From Clostridiales bacterium (GTDB taxonomy: Bacteria > Bacillota > Clostridia > Lachnospirales > Lachnospiraceae), in contig JAHZHF010000167.1 of NCBI GenBank assembly GCA_019420405.1, forward strand, positions 1-6,811: 6,811 bases of DNA, given 5' to 3'. Of this stretch, positions 1-5,840 are shown piece after piece. The first letter of the stretch is position 1. Each line of letters begins with the position of its first letter. The notes beneath the pieces are model-generated. The model saw only the letters and a program-made list of their open reading frames with translations. It did not search any database and was not told the DNA's origin. The position numbers were made by a program, and so were the translations under genes.

Positions 1-170
1 AAAACAAAGTAGAGTATCCACTCTCACCATAGCACAATCGGGTGACTATTGGTCTGATATTGATGTATCGGCTTCCGTTTCGGACGGACGCTTTTATGGA
101 TTTGTCGGGTGGATATGATATTCACTCGTTTTTGTGTTTCGCAGAAGAAACCTTGAAGGAATTCATGTGA
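1..170 (+). promoter_or_regulatory. infC operon leader, probable L20-type attenuator (5' end outside the window)
   Basis: This is the untranslated leader of infC-rpmI-rplT. Several mutually exclusive pairings are visible. Bases 106-114 pair with 120-128 to form a terminator. Bases 39-49 (CGGGTGACTAT) can instead pair with 118-128 (ATATTCACTCG), giving 10 of 11 pairs including one G-U. A third hairpin pairs 26-32 with 46-53 (one bulged T at 50), and it would occupy part of the antiterminator strand. Two smaller hairpins lie at 12-25 (AGAGT/ACTCT) and 74-88 (TCCGT/ACGGA). In Firmicutes this operon is controlled by ribosomal protein L20 binding such a leader and favouring termination. That L20 is the ligand here is inferred from position, not from a recognised binding site. 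No promoter is seen, so transcription probably starts at or before the window edge. Confidence 0.7.
106..133 (+). terminator. conditional intrinsic terminator in the infC leader
   Basis: The stem CGGGTGGAT (106-114) pairs with ATTCACTCG (120-128) over nine base pairs, including two G-U wobbles. The loop is ATGAT, followed immediately by TTTTT (129-133). It ends 52 bases before the infC start codon and no gene precedes it in the window, so it fits an attenuator better than an end-of-gene terminator. Its 3' arm is also the target of the alternative pairing from 39-49. Confidence 0.75.
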
Positions 171-171
171 C

Positions 172-177
172 GGAGGT
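172..177 (+). promoter_or_regulatory. infC ribosome binding site (decides the start codon)
   Basis: GGAGGT lies 8 bases before the ATT at 186-188, which is the same spacing seen before rpmI, rplT and the DUF2804 gene. The first in-frame ATG (198) is 20 bases away, too far for efficient initiation from this site. The site therefore points to ATT as the true start. Confidence 0.8.
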
Positions 178-185
178 ATACGACA

Positions 186-692
186 ATTAGCGATTTAATG
201 ATTAACGAGCAGATCAGGGACAGGGAGATCCGTCTGATTGGTTCGAATGGGGAACAGTTAGGTATCATGTCAGCCCGTGAGGCTATGAAAATCGCTCAGG
301 AGGCAGAGCTTGATCTGGTGAAGATCGCGCCTACAGCTAAACCGCCTGTCTGCAAGATTATTGATTACGGCAAGTATAAATATGAGCAGACCAGGAAGGA
401 AAAAGAGGCGAGAAAGAAGCAGAAGACAATCGAGATCAAGGAAGTGCGTCTTTCACCGAACATTGACACCAATGACCTGAATACGAAAATAAACAATGCG
501 AAAAAGTTTATTTCCAAGGGAAACAAAGTGAAGGTGACACTCCGTTTTCGAGGAAGAGAGATGGCTCATGTTCAGCAGAGCAAACATATCCTTGATGATT
601 TCGCGCAGACTCTTGCGGACATCGCGGTGGTTGAAAAACCGGCGAAGATGGAAGGAAGGGCCATGAGCATGATTTTAACTGAGAAACGTTAG
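186..692 (+). CDS. infC: translation initiation factor IF-3
   Basis: IF-3 binds the 30S subunit, keeps the subunits apart and checks the start codon-initiator tRNA match. From ATT at 186 the protein has 168 residues. It shows the N-terminal domain (INEQIRDREIRLI, then the AKPPVCKIIDYGKYKYEQ signature), a basic linker rich in Lys/Arg/Glu (EKEARKKQK), and the C-terminal domain beginning near KEVRLSPNID. The length is normal for the family. I chose ATT over the in-frame ATG at 198 because GGAGGT sits 8 bases before it, because the frame is open only after the TGA at 168-170, and because ATT/ATA-type starts are a known conserved trait of infC that lets IF-3 repress its own synthesis. It is the first gene of the operon and is under the attenuator at 106-133. 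The identification is secure; the start is likely. Confidence 0.97.
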   Translation: MSDLMINEQIRDREIRLIGSNGEQLGIMSAREAMKIAQEAELDLVKIAPTAKPPVCKIIDYGKYKYEQTRKEKEARKKQKTIEIKEVRLSPNIDTNDLNTKINNAKKFISKGNKVKVTLRFRGREMAHVQQSKHILDDFAQTLADIAVVEKPAKMEGRAMSMILTEKR

Positions 693-699
693 GGAATAT

Positions 700-722
700 A
701 TGTCCGGGGATGGATGTCCGGA
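700..722 (+). repeat. short direct repeat and hairpin between infC and rpmI
   Basis: ATGTCCGG occurs at 700-707 and again at 714-721. TCCGG (703-707) can also pair with CCGGA (718-722) around a 10-base loop. No T-run follows, so it is not a terminator. It could modulate processing or translation of rpmI, but nothing further supports that. Confidence 0.3.
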
Positions 723-751
723 GAGGCAGCACAATAAAGGAGGAAATTATC

Positions 752-949
752 ATGCCAAAGATCAAAACAAATAGAGCGGCAGCAAAGCGCTTCAAAAAAA
801 CAGGTACAGGAAAACTGAAAAGAAATAAAGCTTACAAGAGCCATATCTTAACAAAGAAGTCTACAAAGAGAAAAAGAAATCTCAGACAGTCTACAATCAC
901 AGATGCAACAAACGTAAAGAACATGAAGAAAGTTTTACCATATCTGTAA
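752..949 (+). CDS. rpmI: 50S ribosomal protein L35
   Basis: This is a small basic large-subunit protein of 65 residues, the normal length. It opens MPKIKTNRAAAKRFKKTGTG, the L35 signature, is rich in Lys and Arg throughout, and ends KNMKKVLPYL. The ATG at 752 is chosen because GGAGG at 739-743 lies 8 bases upstream and all known L35 proteins start at this MPK. A longer in-frame reading from 710 would add an unconserved extension. It is the second gene of the infC-rpmI-rplT operon, 59 bases after infC and 25 before rplT. In Firmicutes it is co-regulated through the shared leader. Confidence 0.98.
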   Translation: MPKIKTNRAAAKRFKKTGTGKLKRNKAYKSHILTKKSTKRKRNLRQSTITDATNVKNMKKVLPYL

Positions 950-974
950 AACTTTTGATAAGGAGGATTAAGAA

Positions 975-1331
975 ATGGCAAGAATCAAAGGCGGAATGAA
1001 CGCTAAGAAGAAACATAACAGAACACTGAAACTGGCAAAAGGATACAGAGGAGCGCGCTCCAAACAGTACAGAGTAGCAAAACAGTCTGTAATGAGAGCT
1101 CTTACATCTTCATACGCAGGAAGAAAGCAGCGTAAGCGTCAGATGAGACAGCTCTGGATCGCACGTATCAACGCTGCAGCAAGAATGAACGGTCTGTCAT
1201 ACAGCAAGTTTATGCATGGCTTAAAGCTGGCAAATGTTGAGATGAACAGAAAGATGCTTGCTGAACTTGCAGTAAACGATAAAGAAGGATTCGCAACACT
1301 GGCAGCTATTGCAAAAGAGAAGGTTGCGTAG
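975..1331 (+). CDS. rplT: 50S ribosomal protein L20
   Basis: L20 is a primary binder of 23S rRNA needed for early large-subunit assembly, and in Firmicutes it is also the repressor of this operon. The protein has 118 residues, normal for the family. It has the extended basic N-terminus (MARIKGG, then KKKHNRTLKLAKGYRGARS) and the globular C-terminal part with RKRQMRQLWIARINAAAR and GLSYSKFMHGLK. The start is set by AGGAGG at 961-966, 8 bases before the ATG. It is the last gene of the operon, and an intrinsic terminator follows 17 bases after its stop codon. The likely regulatory role, binding the leader at 1-170, follows from known Firmicutes biology. Confidence 0.98.
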   Translation: MARIKGGMNAKKKHNRTLKLAKGYRGARSKQYRVAKQSVMRALTSSYAGRKQRKRQMRQLWIARINAAARMNGLSYSKFMHGLKLANVEMNRKMLAELAVNDKEGFATLAAIAKEKVA

Positions 1332-1347
1332 TAGAATAGAGACAGAA

Positions 1348-1379
1348 GCCCGGTCCCGGTTGGGATTCGGGCGTTTTTT
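1348..1379 (+). terminator. intrinsic terminator of the infC-rpmI-rplT operon
   Basis: GCCCG (1348-1352) pairs with CGGGC (1368-1372), and TCCC (1354-1357) with GGGA (1362-1365), around the loop GGTT. Six T's follow at 1374-1379 after one G. The structure is strong, GC-rich and placed directly after rplT. Confidence 0.92.
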
Positions 1380-1433
1380 ATTTCAACCGCAGATAACTGC
1401 AGACATCAGTAAAAACCGGGGGAGGAAATAATT

Positions 1434-2453
1434 ATGCGGAATCATGAGGTCACAGAGGCGCAGCCTCTTTTGGATGAAACGGGGAGGATCAGAGAGCCGG
1501 GGTGGGCGAGAAGCCCGGTGTGGGAATATGACAGGAGCCAGATTACAGCTCCTAAATTCCGGATCAAAGAGTGGGATTATTATCTGGTGATGAACGAAGA
1601 ATATGGAGCGGCATTTACTTTGTCGGATGACGGTTATATTGGCCTTCAGTCAGTTTCGCTTCTGAATTTTCGGGAAAAATGGGAGCATACGGAGACGATT
1701 CTGACTCCGTTTCCCATGGGGAAAATGAAAATGCCCGCTGCTTCCGGGACAGGAAATACAGTCTACAGAGATAAAAGACTCCGGATGGAGTTCCGAGTGG
1801 AAGACGGGAAAAGAATGATTTCCTGTGACTTTAAGGACTTTTACCAGGGGAAGCCGTTCTACTGCGAGATCACGCTGGAACAGCCTCCTATGGACAGTAT
1901 TGTTATGGCTACTCCCTGGAGTGGAAAGAACGCATTTTACTACAATCAGAAGATCAATTGTATGAAAGCGGAAGGATATATGTCCTATGATGATGTGACC
2001 TACTGGTTCAGTCCTAAGAAGGACTACGGGACGCTGGACTGGGGGCGGGGCGTGTGGACCTACGACAACACCTGGTACTGGGGTTCCGGAAACGGCACGA
2101 TCGCAGGAAAGCCTTTCGGTTTTAATATCGGATATGGATTTGGAGATACGTCTGCCGCTACGGAGAATATCCTGTTCTATGACGGGAAGGGGCATAAACT
2201 GGATGACGTTACCTTCCATATCCCGGAAGACGACTACATGAAACCCTGGACTTTTACTTCCAGTGACGGCCGGTTTGAGATGGAATTCGTTCCGGTTCTG
2301 GATCGGGCGGCCAGTATGTCCGCGTTTGTCGTCTCTACAGATCAACATCAGGTGTTCGGGAAGATGAGCGGCAGGGCGGTGCTGGATGATGGAAGGTTTA
2401 TTGATCTGAAAGATTTTATGTGCTTTGCGGAGAAGGTGCATAATAAGTATTGA
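1434..2453 (+). CDS. DUF2804 family protein, function unknown
   Basis: This is a 339-residue soluble protein with no signal peptide or membrane segment, rich in aromatic residues and apparently mostly beta-strand. I recognise the DUF2804 pattern. The N-terminus reads QPLLDETGRIREPGWARSP (residues 9-27). The hallmark segment DWGRGVWTYDNTWYWGSG lies at 202-219, followed by GFNIGYGFGD (229-238), and the C-terminus has HQVFGKMSGRAVLDDGR (305-321). It looks full length. The start has GGAGG at 1421-1425, 8 bases before the ATG. It stands alone: a terminator precedes it and a promoter-like region follows, so its function is not informed by its neighbours. No promoter was recognised in 1380-1433. The biochemical role of the family is not established to my knowledge; the conserved Trp/Asp/Arg cluster hints at a ligand pocket, which is inference. 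Confidence 0.88.
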   Translation: MRNHEVTEAQPLLDETGRIREPGWARSPVWEYDRSQITAPKFRIKEWDYYLVMNEEYGAAFTLSDDGYIGLQSVSLLNFREKWEHTETILTPFPMGKMKMPAASGTGNTVYRDKRLRMEFRVEDGKRMISCDFKDFYQGKPFYCEITLEQPPMDSIVMATPWSGKNAFYYNQKINCMKAEGYMSYDDVTYWFSPKKDYGTLDWGRGVWTYDNTWYWGSGNGTIAGKPFGFNIGYGFGDTSAATENILFYDGKGHKLDDVTFHIPEDDYMKPWTFTSSDGRFEMEFVPVLDRAASMSAFVVSTDQHQVFGKMSGRAVLDDGRFIDLKDFMCFAEKVHNKY

Positions 2454-2494
2454 TTACAGTTCGGCCGTCAGGCACGATTCCTGAGAAATGAGAG

Positions 2495-2537
2495 CGGAAA
2501 AAAGTTGAAGCACACTGTAACAGGAGTATTGTATACT
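2495..2537 (+). promoter_or_regulatory. candidate promoter P1 of the helical protein-kinase operon
   Basis: An A-tract leads into a -35-like TTGAAG (2505-2510), followed by TATTGT (2527-2532, 16-base spacing) overlapping TATACT (2532-2537, 21-base spacing). The 14 bases CGGAAAAAAGTTGA (2495-2508) recur exactly at 5658-5671 before the lipoprotein gene, and the -10 regions are also alike. The inferred transcript would start about 30 bases before the ribosome binding site and start codon. The sigma factor is not certain, since no hexamer pair matches the consensus perfectly. Confidence 0.5.
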
Positions 2538-2572
2538 GAAAGAGTATGTGAAAACAGGAGGGCTTTGTTTTG

Positions 2573-3673
2573 ATGGAAAAAAATGCTGGAAAAACAGGGT
2601 TGTCGGTAGAAGAAATTTTAAATGGAAAAGTATCGTTCTGGAAATTTTCAAAGCTTTTGGAGCAAATCTATCAGGATGCAGAGCCTCTGCCACAAAGAAT
2701 GATCCGGAAACTGGCCGAATACGACAAAGATGAGGGCAGGGAGCGGACGGCGCGGAAAGTGAGAAACTGGCTGCACGACCGTAATCTGCCCCAGAACCGG
2801 GAGGAACTTTTTAAAATATGCTTCGCTCTGGGGCTGGATGAGAAAAGCGCAGATGTAGTGCTTGGAATCACAGAGGAAAGCGGAATCCATTACCGCAATG
2901 CCAGGGAGCTGGTCTATGCATTTTCCCTCAGAAACGGAATGGACTATCCGGAGGCGGCCGCGTGCGTGAAGAGGCTGGGGGCGGACAGACTTTCAGAAAC
3001 ATCCGTCCGGCCGGAAGCCATGGAATCTTGTGCCATACTGCCGGAAGAGGAACTGACCGGGCACATACGCAGCCGGTTCACCAGGATAAAAAGTGAGGAG
3101 GATCTGAAGAACTTTTTGGAGATCCATAGAGATAAATTCGGGATTCAGCACCGGACGGCATACCGGAAGTTCCGCAAGATGCTGGAGTCTCTGCTGCATC
3201 CCGCTCAGGAAGCCGGGCTGCTTCCGGATGAGCAGGATTACAGTGTCAAAAAAGTTGTCGAGCAGTATCTGAGGATGGGGGTTCCTTATCAAAAAAAATC
3301 CGGCGGCTATACACAGCTCCAAAGAACGATAAAGCAGCACTGGCCTTCGGCAAAATCAATTCATGAGATGTATTCAGGGAAAACAGATGTGGACAGGAAA
3401 ACTCTGCTTCTTCTGTATCTTGCGATAGAAGGAGAGGCTGAGACAGAAATCTCCGAACCGGGAAGCGTGACGGAGCATCAGCGGCGAATGGATCTGATGC
3501 TGGCACAATGCGGAATGCCGGTTCTGAATATCCACTGTCCTTTTGACTATCTGATCCTGCTGGCCGTCCGGCATGAGGAAGAGGATGACTTTATCAGCAG
3601 CCGTATGGAGAAACTGCTCCGGAAAATATTCGACACAGACTGTCCGGCGGCATACATTGCCACAGGGGAATAG
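2573..3673 (+). CDS. uncharacterised helical protein with helix-turn-helix-like segments, kinase operon partner
   Basis: I do not recognise a named family. Starting at ATG 2573 the protein has 366 residues, with no signal peptide or membrane helix, so it is cytoplasmic. It reads as mostly alpha-helical. Residues about 20-100 resemble an Xre-type helical bundle (KVRNWLHDRNLPQNREELF then ICFALGLDEKSADVVLG). A second such segment lies at about 225-285 (SIHEMYSGKTDVDRKTLLLL). The C-terminus has PFDYLILLAVRHEEEDDF near 323-340. These are weak resemblances that could mean DNA binding or only a protein-interaction bundle. AGGAGG at 2556-2561 is 11 bases before ATG 2573 and 8 before an in-frame TTG at 2570; TTG is possible and would add one residue. 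The stop codon overlaps the ribosome binding site of the kinase gene, so the two are translationally close and probably act together, as adaptor, substrate or output of the kinase. Confidence 0.85.
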   Translation: MEKNAGKTGLSVEEILNGKVSFWKFSKLLEQIYQDAEPLPQRMIRKLAEYDKDEGRERTARKVRNWLHDRNLPQNREELFKICFALGLDEKSADVVLGITEESGIHYRNARELVYAFSLRNGMDYPEAAACVKRLGADRLSETSVRPEAMESCAILPEEELTGHIRSRFTRIKSEEDLKNFLEIHRDKFGIQHRTAYRKFRKMLESLLHPAQEAGLLPDEQDYSVKKVVEQYLRMGVPYQKKSGGYTQLQRTIKQHWPSAKSIHEMYSGKTDVDRKTLLLLYLAIEGEAETEISEPGSVTEHQRRMDLMLAQCGMPVLNIHCPFDYLILLAVRHEEEDDFISSRMEKLLRKIFDTDCPAAYIATGE

Positions 3674-3682
3674 GAGGGGAAT

Positions 3683-5644
3683 ATGGATAACCGAATTATT
3701 CTTCCGAAGGGATATCAGCTTGTCCATGACGGGAGAATCTATACCATCAGCAGTTATGTCAGTGCAGGAGGAAACTCTGTTGTCTATCAGGCGCGCTACA
3801 GGGACAGTCTTATGCCGGAGAAGATGCATACGGTTCTGATCAAAGAGCTGTATCCTTATGATGCACTGGGGCGTATTTCCAGAGATCAGGATATGAGTCT
3901 GGAGATACATATAAGCGCACGGGAATTTTTCGAACATCATAAGGACAGCTTTCTTCTCGGAAACCGTATTCACCTGACACTTGCAGGCGAAGGGAAGGGA
4001 GGCATTGCGGAGAACCTGGATTCCTTTGAGGAGAACGGGACGATCTATACCATTCTCACTGCCAGAAGCGGATGGGTGCTTGCGGAGCTGCTAGAAAAGA
4101 AAAAAGAATTTCCAACACTTGAGGAAGTGATCTTGTGCATGCAGAATCTCCTCCGCACACTTGAAATCTTTCACGAGCATCGTTTTTTGCATCTGGATGT
4201 AAGCCCGGATAATATTTTCATGCTGGAACCGGCGCGAAGCGGGGAGTTTCCGGTGGAGCTTCTTCTCCTGGACTTTAACAGTGTGTACTCCCTGGACAGC
4301 CCGGAAGAGAATGAGATAGAGGATTATTATTCCGGCAAACAGGGGTATATGGCGCCGGAAGCGGTTCTCCAGAAAAGGGACGAGCTTGGTCCGTGGACAG
4401 ATCTGTATTCGGCGACAGCAGTATTTTACTGTCTTCTGGTATCGGAAAAGCCTCCGCAGGACCTGGAACTGATGCGGAATGACGAACTGGTCTCTCCGTA
4501 TTCCCGGCTGCTTCTTCACGAAAAGGAAGTTACAGCGGAAAAGGTAAATCAGATCTTAAAAAAAGGATTCCGCATGCTCCCCTCAGAACGTTATCAGAAT
4601 ACGAATGAGATGATGGAGGATATCCGTGAGCTCAAAGACATTCTGGAAGGAAAGATACGGATTCCTGTCTGGAGAGCGGATGAGACAGGCCGGGCAGGAG
4701 CAAAGAGCAGGGACGGCTCCGGGCAGACAGATCAGAATCACGATACTGCGAAGCACCGCAAGCAGGCTCCGGCCGGGGGACGCCCCAGAAAATGGGCTGC
4801 GCGTGCGGCAATGGCAGCGGGAGCTCTTGCAATATCGGCAGGTGCCTTTTACGGCGGACGCATGAGCGGCAGACAGGTAGAAAATACCGTGCTGGATCTG
4901 ACCCAGTTTCCCCTTGAAACGGATGATTCGGTAGTGCTGACCCAGCAGGACGTCCGGTATCCGCTGGTGGATAACCGGATGGATGTGCAGGTGCAGACTT
5001 CAACAGCGGTGCGCATTATGCTGAAGGATTATGAGCATAAAAGAGACACGTCGGAAGTGATTGATACTTATTCTCTGTTTACATTTTATACAGGGGAAGG
5101 GGATAAGCGGGGGTGGCAGAATGCGGATCTGACTTATGATTTCTTCTATACAGAGGACAATACGCTGCATATGGAACTGCCGTTCCAGGATCCGAATCAT
5201 TTCAACCTGGATTATGTGGGCGTGATCTTCCAGAACTTTAACTATGATGAGAGCCAGCTGATTCTTGATATTACCCGGTGCACACTGGTGGACGGCGAGG
5301 GGAATGCCTATGAAATGACAGAGCTTCTGGGGAGCCATCTTCTGTTTTTTGACGAGGAACGCTGGCAGCAGAATATGATTACCACTCAGAACCGCGAGTA
5401 TGTGGAGACATTTGACGATATTCGCGGCGGAAAGATGATTGTGGACGCCCAGGTCGGATACCTGGATCCGCTGCTGGAGGTGAGCTGGGAGAGTGATAAT
5501 CCTGAGATCGCTACAGTTGACGAGCGGGGAAGAGTGACAGGGGTAAGACAGGGGATCGCAACTCTTACGGCTACGATCCGGGATAAGGAAACCGGGGAAG
5601 AGCGGAGCACCCAGATGCTGGTCAATGTGATATCCAAGCTGTAG
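3683..5644 (+). CDS. transmembrane Ser/Thr protein kinase with extracytoplasmic Big_2-type domain
   Basis: This 653-residue protein has a cytoplasmic N-terminal kinase domain (about 15-320). Visible parts are a divergent glycine loop (SAGGNSVVY, 27-35), a probable ATP-binding Lys54 (VLIKEL), the catalytic loop HLDVSPDN (170-177, Asp172 and Asn177), a metal-binding Asp197 in DFN rather than DFG, and MAPE (223-226). A polar basic linker (331-370) leads to one membrane helix at about 371-390. The outside part (393-653) is a beta-rich region I cannot name, ending in a bacterial Ig-like domain (about 585-651: SWESDNPEIATVDERGRVTG, then GIATLTA). Topology is inside-N by the positive-inside rule. 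The layout parallels PASTA-type receptor kinases but with a different sensor. The glutamate expected in helix C is not evident (FLLGNRIH, 90-97). The ribosome binding site AGGAGG at 3672-3677 overlaps the previous stop codon. Kinase identity is strong, activity likely, ligand unknown. Confidence 0.93.
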   Translation: MDNRIILPKGYQLVHDGRIYTISSYVSAGGNSVVYQARYRDSLMPEKMHTVLIKELYPYDALGRISRDQDMSLEIHISAREFFEHHKDSFLLGNRIHLTLAGEGKGGIAENLDSFEENGTIYTILTARSGWVLAELLEKKKEFPTLEEVILCMQNLLRTLEIFHEHRFLHLDVSPDNIFMLEPARSGEFPVELLLLDFNSVYSLDSPEENEIEDYYSGKQGYMAPEAVLQKRDELGPWTDLYSATAVFYCLLVSEKPPQDLELMRNDELVSPYSRLLLHEKEVTAEKVNQILKKGFRMLPSERYQNTNEMMEDIRELKDILEGKIRIPVWRADETGRAGAKSRDGSGQTDQNHDTAKHRKQAPAGGRPRKWAARAAMAAGALAISAGAFYGGRMSGRQVENTVLDLTQFPLETDDSVVLTQQDVRYPLVDNRMDVQVQTSTAVRIMLKDYEHKRDTSEVIDTYSLFTFYTGEGDKRGWQNADLTYDFFYTEDNTLHMELPFQDPNHFNLDYVGVIFQNFNYDESQLILDITRCTLVDGEGNAYEMTELLGSHLLFFDEERWQQNMITTQNREYVETFDDIRGGKMIVDAQVGYLDPLLEVSWESDNPEIATVDERGRVTGVRQGIATLTATIRDKETGEERSTQMLVNVISKL

Positions 5645-5657
5645 ACGGGTGCCGGGA

Positions 5658-5699
5658 CGGAAAAAAGTTGAGATTCATAAAAAATTAATATGATATGCT
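5658..5699 (+). promoter_or_regulatory. candidate promoter P2 upstream of the lipoprotein gene
   Basis: CGGAAAAAAGTTGA (5658-5671) is identical to the core of P1. The -35-like TTGAGA (5668-5673) is followed by TATGAT (5689-5694, 15-base spacing) and an overlapping TATGCT (5694-5699) with an extended TG two bases upstream. The -10 regions of P1 and P2 match the pattern TATnnTATnCTGA with a one-base shift in spacing, and both have GTATGT a few bases further on. This likeness, more than the hexamers themselves, supports a promoter. Confidence 0.5.
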
Positions 5700-5701
5700 G
5701 A

Positions 5702-5713
5702 CCGTATGTACGG
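5702..5713 (+). repeat. short perfect inverted repeat at the predicted P2 transcription start
   Basis: CCGTA (5702-5706) and TACGG (5709-5713) are separated by TG. It lies just downstream of the -10 region of P2, where it could be an operator or the first hairpin of the transcript. Only the dyad itself is seen; no regulator is assigned. Confidence 0.35.
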
Positions 5714-5724
5714 CAGCCTGGTAA

Positions 5725-5788
5725 GCAGAAGCAGGCAGGAATGGCGTGTATTGATTTATGCCCTCCAAAGCCGGCTTCTGCTTTTTTT
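5725..5788 (+). terminator. intrinsic terminator inside the lipoprotein leader (attenuator, sRNA end or operon end)
   Basis: GCAGAAGC (5725-5732) pairs perfectly with GCTTCTGC (5774-5781). After one mismatch, GGC (5734-5736) pairs with GCC (5770-5772). An inner stem GGCGT/ATGCC (5743-5747 with 5758-5762) fills the loop, and seven T's follow at 5782-5788. It sits after candidate P2 and 52 bases before the lipoprotein ATG. GCCTG (5716-5720) can pair with CAGGC (5732-5736) and so compete with the 5' arm. It may end transcripts from the kinase operon, from P2, or both. Confidence 0.88.
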
Positions 5789-5840
5789 ACACCAGGGGAG
5801 GAGATGATAAAACAGAGGAGTAAAAAGAAGGAGGGATATC

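Noticed and set aside
63..170. Small open frame from ATG 63 (or ATG 96) to TGA 168 in the infC leader, a possible leader peptide
   Set aside because: No ribosome binding site precedes either ATG, the product has no regulatory codon run, and the frame overlaps the attenuator stems, which explain the sequence better.
710..751. N-terminal extension of L35 from ATG 710
   Set aside because: The MPKIKTN start at 752 has a well-placed GGAGG and matches the universal L35 N-terminus; the extension lies over a repeat/hairpin and the ribosome binding site.
1650..2441. 263-codon open frame on the minus strand
   Set aside because: It lies wholly inside and opposite the well-supported DUF2804 gene. It has no ribosome binding site and its composition is that of an antisense shadow.
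2468..2484. Hairpin TCAGG/CCTGA after the DUF2804 gene as its terminator
   Set aside because: The stem is only five pairs with a seven-base loop and no T-run follows.
3374..3973. 199-codon open frame on the minus strand across the junction of the helical protein and kinase genes
   Set aside because: It is antisense to two supported genes and spans their junction, with no recognisable domain.
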